Notes under the pieces: model-generated
The model's input: only the letters and a program-made list of their open reading frames with translations
What the model was told of the DNA's origin: nothing
Database searches by the model: none
Made by a program: the position numbers and the translations under genes
In this document: in pieces, positions 42,680 to 50,800 of the stretch
Layout of the letters: each line of letters opens with the position of its first letter
How positions within the stretch are numbered: position 1 is the first letter of the stretch
DNA from: an uncultured Bacteroidia bacterium
GTDB lineage: Bacteria > Bacteroidota > Bacteroidia > Bacteroidales > CAJPTX01
DNA: 64,000 bases
Assembly (NCBI GenBank): GCA_947252645.1
Contig: CAMXWF010000010.1
Coordinates: forward strand, 1 to 64,000
Direction: 5' to 3'

Positions 42680-43129
42680 CTACTCTCCTACTTCTTCTGG
42701 GAACGGGCCATCGACTGCTATGCCCATGCTCCGGGCTGTGCCGGCCACCATGTGCATGGCGGACCCCAGCGTGAAGCAATTGAGGTCGGGCATCTTCTCC
42801 TTCGCGATATCCTTGACCTGCTCCCAGGTCAACCGACCCACCTTGTGGCGGTTGGGCTCGGCCGATCCTGCCTTGAGCTTGAGGACCTCCTTCAGCGTGG
42901 CAGCCACGGGCGGATTCTTGATGATGAACTCGAACGACTTATCGGAGTACACCGTGATCACCACCGGGAGCAGCTTTCCGGCCTGGGCTTGCGTGCGCGC
43001 ATTGAACTGCTTGCAGAAGTCCATGATGTTGACCCCCTTGGCACCCAGTGCCGGGCCAACTGGAGGAGCCGGATTCGCCGCGCCACCCTTAATCTGCAGC
43101 TTGATTAGAGCTGCAACCTCTTTCGCCAT
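42680..43129 (-). CDS. rplK: 50S ribosomal protein L11 (uL11)
   Basis: A 149-residue protein with GGAANPAPPVGPALGAKGVNIMDFCKQFNA, the conserved N-terminal RNA/thiostrepton region, and a C-terminal domain ending in MVAGTARSMGIAVDG. Part of the GTPase-associated centre. Nineteen bases after nusG. Confidence 0.98.
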   Translation of the reverse strand: MAKEVAALIKLQIKGGAANPAPPVGPALGAKGVNIMDFCKQFNARTQAQAGKLLPVVITVYSDKSFEFIIKNPPVAATLKEVLKLKAGSAEPNRHKVGRLTWEQVKDIAKEKMPDLNCFTLGSAMHMVAGTARSMGIAVDGPFPEEVGE

Positions 43130-43148
43130 CTCGTCCTCCTCTTTCCGT

Positions 43149-43709
43149 TTACTCTTTCTCTACCTGCAGAAAACTCAGCTCGATGGGCGTCTTGCGCTCA
43201 AAGATCTTCACCAGCACTACCAGGCGATGCTTCTCCAGGTTGACCTCCGACACTACACCCGTGAAGGTGCTGAAGGGCCCATCGATCACTTTCACCGTGT
43301 CGCCCACCCCGAAGGAGACCTCCAGGGCGGCTTCGCCTTCGGCGAGCGCGTCGGTCTTGCCCAGTATCCGGTTCACCTCAGCCTCGCGCAGCGATGCCGC
43401 CTTCCCGGCCGCATTGGTCAAGAACCCCAGCGCATCAGGCACCTCGTGGAAAAACTGCTCCACCTCCGGCGTCAAATAGGCCTCCACATACACGTAGCCC
43501 GGGAAGAGGACCCGCTCCTTGCTGGTCTTCCGCCCATTACGTATCTGGAACACCTTCTCCACCGGCACGAGCACACCATCGATCAGCCCATCGAGATGAA
43601 GGCGAGCCACTTCCCGCTCGATGTGCTGCGCCACGCGGCGCTCACGCCCACTGATCGCCCGCAGTACGTACCACCGCAGGCTTACCGTCTCCTCCGCCAC
43701 TGCACCCAT
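43149..43709 (-). CDS. nusG: Transcription antitermination factor NusG
   Basis: A 186-residue protein. The NGN domain (residues ~8-110) begins WYVLRAISGRERRVAQHIERE and includes VLFPGYVYVEAYL. The KOW domain near the C-terminus has FGVGDTVKVIDGPFSTFTGVVSEV. It binds RNA polymerase and links it to ribosomal S10 or Rho. Located between secE and rplK, as in most bacteria. Confidence 0.97.
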   Translation of the reverse strand: MGAVAEETVSLRWYVLRAISGRERRVAQHIEREVARLHLDGLIDGVLVPVEKVFQIRNGRKTSKERVLFPGYVYVEAYLTPEVEQFFHEVPDALGFLTNAAGKAASLREAEVNRILGKTDALAEGEAALEVSFGVGDTVKVIDGPFSTFTGVVSEVNLEKHRLVVLVKIFERKTPIELSFLQVEKE

Positions 43710-43715
43710 CCTCTC

Positions 43716-43907
43716 CTAGTATAGGATCCGGTAAATCCAATCCAGTACGTTCTCAAACGCCAAGTCCATGACGAGCACTATAGCCGCTATACATAGGGAA
43801 GCTATCATGACTATGATAGCGCTATTCTGGAGCTCGCGCCACGTAGGCCACGTGACCTTATACACCATCTCGTCATACACCTCGCGCAGGTACTGTCGTA
43901 CTCTCAT
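43716..43907 (-). CDS. secE: Preprotein translocase subunit SecE
   Basis: A 63-residue single-span membrane protein: amphipathic N-terminus MRVRQYLREVYDEMVYKVTWPTWRELQ with the SecE hallmark VTWPTW, then one transmembrane helix (SAIIVMIASLCIAAIVLVMDLAF). It clamps SecY in the SecYEG channel. ATG at 43907 is chosen because a longer in-frame start would run into the tRNA-Trp gene. Six bases before nusG. Confidence 0.95.
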   Translation of the reverse strand: MRVRQYLREVYDEMVYKVTWPTWRELQNSAIIVMIASLCIAAIVLVMDLAFENVLDWIYRILY

Positions 43908-43925
43908 AGCTGTCCTCTTCTGCTG

Positions 43926-43998
43926 CACGGGAGGAGCGACTCGAACGCCCGACACCTAGTTTTGGAGACTAGTGCTCTACCAACTGAGCTACACCCGT
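43926..43998 (-). tRNA. tRNA-Trp (anticodon CCA)
   Basis: The anticodon loop CTCCAAA in the stem CTAGT/ACTAG gives anticodon CCA (complement at 43963-43965). The T arm GGGCG-TTCGAGT-CGCTC closes with one G-T pair. The acceptor ACGGGTG/CTCCCGT shows one U-U mismatch at the sixth pair; the discriminator is G; CCA is not encoded. It lies between tuf and secE. Confidence 0.93.
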
Positions 43999-44000
43999 CC

Positions 44001-44032
44001 AAAAAAATGCCCCCCAGCGCACGGGCGGGGGA
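44001..44032 (-). terminator. Rho-independent terminator after tuf
   Basis: Minus strand: CCCCC and GGGGG arms around GCCCGTGCGCT, followed by GCATTTTTTT (T run at 44001-44007). It lies just after the tuf stop and before tRNA-Trp, so it may be partly read through to feed the tRNA-Trp-secE-nusG unit. Confidence 0.8.
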
Positions 44033-44051
44033 CATATAGTAGAATCGTTGC

Positions 44052-45245
44052 TTACTCCACGATCTCGGTCACCTGGCCAGCGCCCACGGTGCGCCCGCCC
44101 TCGCGGATGGCGAAGCGAAGACCAATGTTCAGCGCCACCGGGTAGATGAGCTTCACGGTGATGGTCACGTTATCCCCGGGCATCACCATCGGGCGCCCCT
44201 CGGGCAGCTTCACCTCGCCGGTCACATCGGCCGTGCGGATGTAGAACTGCGGGCGGTAGTTGTCGTGGAACGGCGTATGGCGGCCACCCTCCTCTTTCTT
44301 CAGCACGTAGACCTCGGCCTTGAACACCGTGTGCGGGGTGATGGAGCCAGGCTTGGCCAGCACGTGGCCGCGCTTGATCTCGTCCTTCTCAATGCCGCGG
44401 AGCAATAGGCCAGCGTTGTCGCCCGCCTCGCCCTCATCGAGCTGCTTGCGGAACATCTCAATGCCCGTGATCACCGTCTTCTTCTTCTCGGTGCCCAGGC
44501 CTACGATCTCCACCTCGTCGTTCATGTGCACCACGCCGGTCTCAATACGCCCCGTGGCCACGGTGCCGCGGCCAGTGATGGAGAACACGTCCTCCACGGG
44601 CATCAGGAACGGCTTCTCGTTGTCGCGCTTGGGCACGGGGATGTACTCATCCACGGCCGCCATGAGCTCATCAACCTTCGCCACCCACTCCTTCTCGCCG
44701 TTCAGGGCGCCGAGCGCAGAGCCAAGGATGATTGGAGCGTTGTCGCCATCGTAGTTGTAGAAGTTCAGCAGATCGCGCACCTCCATCTCCACCAGCTCCA
44801 GCATCTCCTTGTCCTGCACCTGGTCGCACTTGTTGATGAAGACCACGATCTTTGGTACGTTCACCTGGCGAGCTAGCAGGATGTGTTCACGGGTCTGGGG
44901 CATGGGGCCATCGGTAGCCGCCACCACGAGGATGGCGCCGTCCATCTGGGCCGCGCCCGTCACCATGTTCTTCACGTAGTCAGCGTGGCCTGGGCAGTCC
45001 ACATGGGCGTAGTGGCGCGAGGCGGTCTCGTACTCTACGTGCGAGGTGTTGATCGTGATACCGCGCTCTTTCTCCTCGGGCGCATTGTCGATCGAGTCGA
45101 AGGACCGCGCCTCCTCCTGCGAATGGCCCTCATCGTGCAGCACCTTGGTGATAGCTGCCGTCAGGGTCGTCTTCCCATGATCCACGTGGCCTATCGTCCC
45201 AATGTTCACATGGGGCTTCGACCGATTAAACTTCTCTTTAGCCAT
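44052..45245 (-). CDS. tuf: Translation elongation factor Tu
   Basis: A 397-residue GTPase: GHVDHGKTTL (G1), RGITINTSHVEYE (switch I), DCPGHADY (G3), NKCD (G4), then domains 2 and 3 with GRGTVATGRIETG and the C-terminal PLPEGRPMVMPGDN-like region. It delivers aminoacyl-tRNA to the ribosome. Only one copy is seen here. It lies downstream of four tRNA genes in one probable unit. Confidence 0.98.
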   Translation of the reverse strand: MAKEKFNRSKPHVNIGTIGHVDHGKTTLTAAITKVLHDEGHSQEEARSFDSIDNAPEEKERGITINTSHVEYETASRHYAHVDCPGHADYVKNMVTGAAQMDGAILVVAATDGPMPQTREHILLARQVNVPKIVVFINKCDQVQDKEMLELVEMEVRDLLNFYNYDGDNAPIILGSALGALNGEKEWVAKVDELMAAVDEYIPVPKRDNEKPFLMPVEDVFSITGRGTVATGRIETGVVHMNDEVEIVGLGTEKKKTVITGIEMFRKQLDEGEAGDNAGLLLRGIEKDEIKRGHVLAKPGSITPHTVFKAEVYVLKKEEGGRHTPFHDNYRPQFYIRTADVTGEVKLPEGRPMVMPGDNVTITVKLIYPVALNIGLRFAIREGGRTVGAGQVTEIVE

Positions 45246-45315
45246 AACCTCTGACCTTGATTATCCTATTACACTAACCTTTTCCTAACCGTGCGCCCCG
45301 CGCACTGCTACCCTG

Positions 45316-45387
<72 letters not shown>

Positions 45388-45395
45388 CTACTATG

Positions 45396-45468
45396 AGCGG
45401 GAGACGAGACTCGAACCCGCGACCATCAGCTTGGAAGGCTGACGCTCTACCAACTGAGCTACTCCCGC
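45396..45468 (-). tRNA. tRNA-Gly (anticodon TCC)
   Basis: Acceptor GCGGGAG/CTCCCGC; anticodon stem TCAGC/GCTGA with loop CTTCCAA giving TCC; T arm with GGTTCGAGTC. Second-last tRNA before tuf in the cluster. Confidence 0.95.
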
Positions 45469-45493
45469 CCGACTCCGGCCGCCCATGGCACCG

Positions 45494-45576
45494 TGGGAAG
45501 AGCAGGATTCGAACCTACGAAGGCGTACGCCAGCAGATTTACAGTCTGCCCCAGTTGACCGCTTTGGTATCTTCCC
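45494..45576 (-). tRNA. tRNA-Tyr (anticodon GTA)
   Basis: A class II tRNA of 83 bases with a long variable arm. Acceptor GGGAAGA/TCTTCCC; the anticodon stem GCAGA/TCTGC holds loop CTGTAAA (GTA). T arm with GGTTCGAATCC. Discriminator A. Confidence 0.95.
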
Positions 45577-45637
45577 TTGAACCATCTCAAAGACCACACC
45601 CCTCGCCCCTCTGCCTACGCACTCGCCCAGCTCGCCG

Positions 45638-45710
45638 AGCCGATGGAGGGGCTCGAACCCACGACCTGCTGATTACAAATCAGCTGCTCTACCAACTGAG
45701 CTACATCGGC
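45638..45710 (-). tRNA. tRNA-Thr (anticodon TGT)
   Basis: Acceptor GCCGATG/CATCGGC identical to that of the tRNA-Thr(GGT) gene; anticodon stem GCTGA/TCAGC with loop TTTGTAA (TGT). T arm GTGGG-TTCGAGC-CCCTC. Discriminator T. First gene after the predicted cluster promoter. Confidence 0.95.
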
Positions 45711-45731
45711 GAATGCAACCCAAACGAAGCG

Positions 45732-45763
45732 CGAAGATAGGCCATCTTGCCCAATCTTCCAAA
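45732..45763 (-). promoter_or_regulatory. Predicted promoter for the tRNA-Thr-Tyr-Gly-Thr-tuf unit
   Basis: Minus strand: -33 TTTG at 45760-45763, a 20-base spacer, then the -7-like element TATCTTCG at 45732-45739 (one mismatch to TAnnTTTG), 22 bases before the first tRNA. This is the best-spaced promoter in the window. Confidence 0.6.
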
Positions 45764-45836
45764 TCCATGCCCCGTTCCCTCCGGTACGCCTCGGCCTGGA
45801 TCTCGCAGCAACACACGCCTCGCGGGGTGGATGACG

Positions 45837-46136
45837 CTAGTCGCGAATTTTCCCCTTACGGCGCTGGAGCTGGCTGCGCAGCGCGTCGAGCGTCTCGGCC
45901 ACGGCCTCCTCGAACGTGGCCCCGCTCTTGCTGGCGAACTGCTTGTCGCCCCGGAGCTCCAAGGTGATCTCGGCCACGTGGCGTTCCTCCTTCGTGTTGG
46001 CGTTCTCTAGGCGCAGGATGGCGTTGGCCCCCATGAGGGTGTCGTCGAATCGGAGCAGCTTGCCGGTTTTCTCCTGCACGAAGTCGAGCAGCTGCTGCCC
46101 GGCCGTGAACCCCACGGACTGAATGTTGATCTTCAT
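45837..46136 (-). CDS. hpf: Ribosome hibernation-promoting factor (HPF/RaiA family)
   Basis: A 99-residue protein opening MKINIQSVGFTAGQQLLDFVQEK, with the beta-alpha-beta-beta-beta-alpha order of the short HPF/YfiA family and a basic C-terminus (RSQLQRRKGKIRD). It binds the 30S A/P sites in stationary phase and blocks translation. ATG at 46136 is taken; one two codons earlier is also possible. It follows xerC by 24 bases. Confidence 0.9.
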   Translation of the reverse strand: MKINIQSVGFTAGQQLLDFVQEKTGKLLRFDDTLMGANAILRLENANTKEERHVAEITLELRGDKQFASKSGATFEEAVAETLDALRSQLQRRKGKIRD

Positions 46137-46160
46137 CCCCATAATCGTATACCCTCGCTA

Positions 46161-47081
46161 TTATTCTTTTGGCCGCTTCCCCCGTGCGTGGGGATGGGCC
46201 TGTTGGTATTCCTTACGCAGCAGGCTGGCATCCACGTGGGTATACACCTGCGTGGAGTGCAAGCTACTATGGCCGAGCAGCCGCTGGATGGTGAGTATGT
46301 CGGCCCCCTCTTGCAGCATGTGCGTGGCGAAGCTGTGGCGCAGCACGTGGGGACCGCGGTAGCGCATGGTCGTCACCTGCCCCAGGTAGTCCCGCACGAG
46401 CCGATAGAGCTGGGGGACCTCCATGGGCGCCCCCTGGTCATCGAGAATCACCGGCGCATCCCACGACTGGGCTGCGAACTCCACCCGGGTGGCCTCCCGA
46501 TAGCGCCCCAGCAACTGCGCGGCCTCTGGCAACACTGGCAAGAAGCGCTCCTTCCGCCCCTTACCCAGAATCCTTACCTGCTGGTAGCCCGTTGAGAAAT
46601 CGCGCCATGCCAGCGCCAGCAACTCGCTACGGCGCACCCCAAGGGTATAGAGCAAGAGCAGGATCAGACGATCGCGCAGCCCGAGCCACCCCGCAGGGTA
46701 AGTCACCTGGTCAAACAGGCGGGCGGCCTCGGCCTCGGTAAGCACCGTAGGCAGGCGCTCTGGCACGCGCAGGCTCTGCACGTGGTAGGTGGGGTCGTCC
46801 TCCTGAAGCCCCTCGCGGCGCAAAAAACGGAAGTAGTAGCGCAGCGCCGAGAGCCCGCGGTTGACCGTAGTGGGCTTGCAGCCCCGCGCAACCCGCTCGC
46901 TCATCCACTCCACCACATCGCCCCGCAGCACGGTGGAGGACATTGAGCCATCGTCCCGCAGCGTGGAGAAGAACTCCCGCACATCGGTCACGTAGGCCAC
47001 CACCGTGTGTTCTGAGTACCGGCGTTCGTAGCGGAGATAGGCCTCGAAGCGCCCCACCGCCTCCTCTAGCTCGGCATGCAT
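46161..47081 (-). CDS. Tyrosine recombinase XerC/XerD
   Basis: A 306-residue integrase-family recombinase. The N-terminal SAM-like domain contains YLRYERRYSEHTVVAYVTDVREFF. The catalytic residues are Arg in TLGVRRSELLAL, Lys in GKGRKERFLPV, HVLRHSFATHML, the second His in RLLGHSSLHST, and the nucleophile Tyr in QVYTHV. It resolves chromosome dimers at dif with its partner; whether it is XerC or XerD cannot be settled by eye. The rpsU-xer-hpf order is typical of Bacteroidales, marking it as the housekeeping recombinase rather than a phage integrase. ATG at 47081 chosen. Confidence 0.9.
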   Translation of the reverse strand: MHAELEEAVGRFEAYLRYERRYSEHTVVAYVTDVREFFSTLRDDGSMSSTVLRGDVVEWMSERVARGCKPTTVNRGLSALRYYFRFLRREGLQEDDPTYHVQSLRVPERLPTVLTEAEAARLFDQVTYPAGWLGLRDRLILLLLYTLGVRRSELLALAWRDFSTGYQQVRILGKGRKERFLPVLPEAAQLLGRYREATRVEFAAQSWDAPVILDDQGAPMEVPQLYRLVRDYLGQVTTMRYRGPHVLRHSFATHMLQEGADILTIQRLLGHSSLHSTQVYTHVDASLLRKEYQQAHPHARGKRPKE

Positions 47082-47136
47082 CCCCTCACAACCTCCCGCA
47101 AGGCTTGCGCCCAAACATGGCGCTTGGCTGCGCCGA

Positions 47137-47331
47137 CTACATCTCCTCCCGATCCTGGAGCTGCTGTATATACTTGGCGTGCTCTATCTCCTGGCGGCGC
47201 AGCACCGAGGGCTTGTCGAAGGCCTGGCGGCGGCGAATCTCCCGCATGGTCCCCGTCCTGTCGAACTTCCGCTTGAACCGCTTGAGCGCCCGCTCAATGT
47301 TCTCCCCGTCTTTCACCGGTATAATGATCAT
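47137..47331 (-). CDS. rpsU: 30S ribosomal protein S21 (bS21)
   Basis: A 64-residue basic protein, MIIIPVKDGENIERALKRFKRKFDRTG, then helix-rich RREIRRRQAFDKPSV-like sequence ending QQLQDREEM. It supports initiation near the anti-Shine-Dalgarno end of 16S rRNA. ATG at 47331 gives the family length; a longer in-frame ORF from 47472 is not conserved in character and is rejected. In Bacteroidota bS21 is linked to occlusion of the anti-SD. Confidence 0.94.
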   Translation of the reverse strand: MIIIPVKDGENIERALKRFKRKFDRTGTMREIRRRQAFDKPSVLRRQEIEHAKYIQQLQDREEM

Positions 47332-47864
47332 AGACTTCTTACGCTTATAGTCTTTCCCGCGAAGGTACACTTTTCTCTGCAAACCCATGCGGGTAGCCGA
47401 CAGGCGCCGCGCGCCGGATTCCTCTCCCTGTAGGGCCAACTGCCAAGGCGCCCACAACGGGGAAAACTCCACTTGTACGTAAGAACTGCGGTCTCTCTCC
47501 GCTCCGTGTTCGCTAATAAAGCGAAAATATGCGGCGATGGTACGGCGATGATGCGGCGATGGTATGGGGCAAAATAGTGCTATGGGGGGTGGATACCAAA
47601 CTCTATGCTCCTAGTGGGCAGCACCGCCTCTGGGGTGTGAAGCGCACCCACGCTGAGAGTACCTCTCTGCGTGGAGTGCAGGGGTGCCACAATGTGGGCA
47701 GATCGGCGCACGCAGTGCCCTCCCTATCGGCGCGCAGCGTGTTCTCCGGAGTGGCCACTGGGGAGGTATGGGAAGGGGGTTCCAGTCTGCTTGGGAGCCT
47801 ATGCGTAGGGCTGCCCGTCGCGCCGCGCCGTGCGGTGGCATTAGGGCCCTGCGCGCCTCAGGCC
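47332..47864. other. Intergenic stretch between rpsU and the activase gene
   Basis: About 530 bases without a supported gene. It holds repeat copy B (47495-47570) and an inverted repeat at 47837-47872. Short ORFs on either strand have skewed, Arg/Pro-rich translations typical of high-GC noise. Confidence 0.5.
47495..47570 (+). repeat. Dispersed ~70-bp repeat, copy B, with internal 14-bp direct repeat
   Basis: Homologous to 6245-6330. The 14-mer ATGCGGCGATGGTA occurs twice within this copy (47529-47542 and 47551-47564), separated by CGGCGATG. Same orientation as copy A. Confidence 0.65.
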
Positions 47865-47872
47865 CTAATGCC
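47837..47872. repeat. Inverted repeat overlapping the activase stop codon
   Basis: A perfect 12-bp inverted repeat, GGCATTAGGGCC / GGCCCTAATGCC, with a 12-base loop. One arm covers the last codons of the activase gene. There is no T run on either side, so a terminator role is uncertain. Confidence 0.55.
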
Positions 47873-50800
47873 TGGCTTCCACTACTCGGGCTCTGGGGCG
47901 CCGGGCCTGCGCGTTCTCCTTGAGGAACAGGAGTCGGTTGACGAAGTTCGCCTCGCTCACGCCGCTGTCGAGGTCGAGGAAAAGCAGACTCAAGTCGGGG
48001 TAGAGCTCTTTGGCCCGTTTCTCTATACCCTTGGATACAATGTGGTTGGCGATGCACCCGAAGGGCTGCAGGCTCACGATGCTGGTTACGCCTTGCTCGG
48101 CCAGGTGCGCAATCTCCCCGGCGATGAGCCAGCCTTCGCCGAACTGGGCATTGAGGTTGATAATGCGCGCTGCTAGGCGAGCCTGCGCGCTAGGCCGCAC
48201 AATGGGGCGATAGTAGGGAAAGGCGGCTACGCGCTGTTCCATGCTCCTGACCACGCTAAATAGCAGTCGCTCTACCGCGGGGAACGCGCGGGTGAGTGGC
48301 TCGCGGTGGTCGATGTATGTGCGCTCGCGCACAGGCTTACTAGCCAGGGCCTCGAAGAAGAACTCCGCAATGGCAGGCACCACGGGCTCGAGACCATGGG
48401 CCATAAGCCAATCGACTACCCCGCGGTTGGCGAAGCGATTGTATTTGACGAAGATTTCCCCCAGCACGCCCACCCTTGGCAACTCCACCCGTTGAGTAGC
48501 GGCCGCGAAGGCGTGGGCAGCCTGCTCCAGCAGCGAGGGCAGGCGCCGGGTGGCGTTTCGCTCCACAGCCTCAATAGCCTGCGCGGTGTAGAGCTTGTAG
48601 ATGTGCTTGGCCAGCCCCTTCTCCCGCTCGCGAGGGCAGGCCCCATGGAGCATGGTGGCCATGATGTCGGCAAAGACCAGCGTGCGCAGCACAGGCAGGG
48701 CCATTCGTCGCCAGGGGATGGTGAAGCCAGGCTGATCGTGTAGGCTGGCTGCGCCCACCCCCACCGAGATGATGGGGATATTGCTGAGCCCAGCCTCTTG
48801 CAGGGCACGCTTGACTAGGGCCAGATAGTTGGTGGCGCGGCATTGTCCGCCCGTCTGCGTGATGCCGAAGGCCACGTCATCGGGACGGTACTGGCCCTCT
48901 TTGAGGGCCTGCATCAGGGCGCCCACCACGAGCGTGGCGGGGTAACACACCTCGTTGTTGGCGTAGCGCAAGCCGTAGCTCTCGCTCTGGTCCGTGGTTT
49001 GGGGCAGGTTGACGGCCTTGTAGCCAGCCAGGGAAAATAGGGCAGGCAAGTACTCCGAGTAGCCATCGGCAAACCAGGGGAGCAGGATGGTGCGTCGCCT
49101 ATCCTCTGGGCGGAATAGCACCTGCTGGTTGCTGGTCAGGGGGCGGCCAGCCCGCGCGGTCTGCTGGAGGTGAAGGCTTTCTACGAGGGAGCGAATCCTG
49201 AGTTTGAGTGAGCCCACATGGTTCACATCGTCGACCTTGAGCATCGTGGCACTTTTGCCATAGGCGTGGAGAGCTTGGTTCACCTCGTCGAGCAGGATGG
49301 CATCGGGGCCACAGCCAAAAGAGGTTATCTGGACATAGTGTACCCCGGGGCCAGCTTGGGCCGCCCAGTGGGCCGCGGCGGCGATCCGGCTGGTAAAGGC
49401 CCACTGCTGGTAGCTGCCCACCAGGGCCTGCACGAGGCCGCCTTCGCGTGCGATGTCCTCGGTGACCACGTCGGCTCCAAAGCTAGCGATGATGCTGGAG
49501 ATCCTATGCTGAATGAGGGGGTCGACGTGGTAAGGCCGGCCGGCCAACACGATGAGCATGCGCCCCTCCGCCAAGGCCCTCTTGGCTACCTGCTCGTTGC
49601 GCTGTCGTAGTTCACTGTTGAAGCGCGCTTGGGCTTCTAGGGCTGTCGCGAGGGCATCCCGCACTTCCCGCGTGGAGGGGAGGTGCTTTCCAGGGCGCAC
49701 GTTGTGGAGGTAGGCAGAGAGTTCCTTGAGCAGCAGGGCCCGATTGCGGAAGGAGATGCTCGGCGCGTCGATGGGGACTTGGTGCCCCTGGTAGTTTTTC
49801 AAGACGCTCCTGATCACCTCGCTGTAGCCCGAGACCACGGGGCAATTGAAGCTGTTATCGGCGTGGGCTATCTCCAGGCGCTCATATACCACGAAGGGCA
49901 GGAATATGCGGTCGACTCCCTGAGCCACCAAGTCGATGATGTGGCCGTGCATCACCTTGGCTGGGTAGCAGATGTTATCCGACATCACCGTGTGGGCACC
50001 AAGCTCCGTTTGGGCTAGGGTACTCGGGTTCGAAAACACCACCTGGAAGCCCAGGCGCGTGAAGAACTCCTTCCAGAAGGTGAGGTGTTCAAACATGCCA
50101 AGCGCCCAGGGCAGGCCGATGGTAACCCCCTGGTATGGGGTCTGGCTGGATTTTGCTCGGGCGGTCGCGCGCAGGGCTCTATACTTCCACTCGCTCAGGT
50201 CCACCCCTTGGGTGCGCCCTTGGCCACCGTTGGAGTAGACCCGCTCGCACTGGTTGCCCGAGTAGTAGCATCGTGCCTGGCCGAAGTCGAAGGTTGTTAT
50301 TTGGCAGTGATTGTAGCAGCCGGGGCAGCGCTGCTGGGTGGTTTGGTAATCGGTGTGGGCCAGCAAGTCGCCTATGCGCTTGGGCGCCCGTTCGTTGGCG
50401 TTGGCCTGCTGCGCAGCGTGGAGCGCGCAGCCCCACGCCCCCATGAGCTCAGGGGCATCGGTAACGATAACCGGCTTACCCGTTTCCAGCTCAAAAGCTC
50501 GGCACACGGCCACATTCCGCATGGTGCCCCCCTGGAGCATCACGTGGTCACCAAGCTCGCTATAGTCCCTGAGCTTTAGCACTTTATGCAGGCAATTGCG
50601 TACAACGGAGTAGCCGAGGCCCGCCGAGATGTCAGCCAGCTTCGTCCCTTCTCGCTGGGCTTGTTTGACCCTGGAGTTCATGAACACGGTGCAGCGTGTT
50701 CCCAAGTTGCAGGGATGTTCGGCGGTACAGGCCAAGTGGGCAAAGTTTGCCACCGGCTGCCCAAGACCCTTGGCAAAGGTTTCGATGAAGGAGCCGCACC

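Noticed and set aside
46161..47081. Tyrosine recombinase considered as a phage or island integrase
   Set aside because: It lies in the conserved rpsU-xer-hpf-tRNA-tuf order with no att-like duplication of a tRNA end; a housekeeping Xer protein fits better.
47332..47472. 47-residue N-terminal extension of bS21
   Set aside because: bS21 is ~64 residues and starts MIIIPVKDGENIERAL; the extension has no ribosomal protein character.
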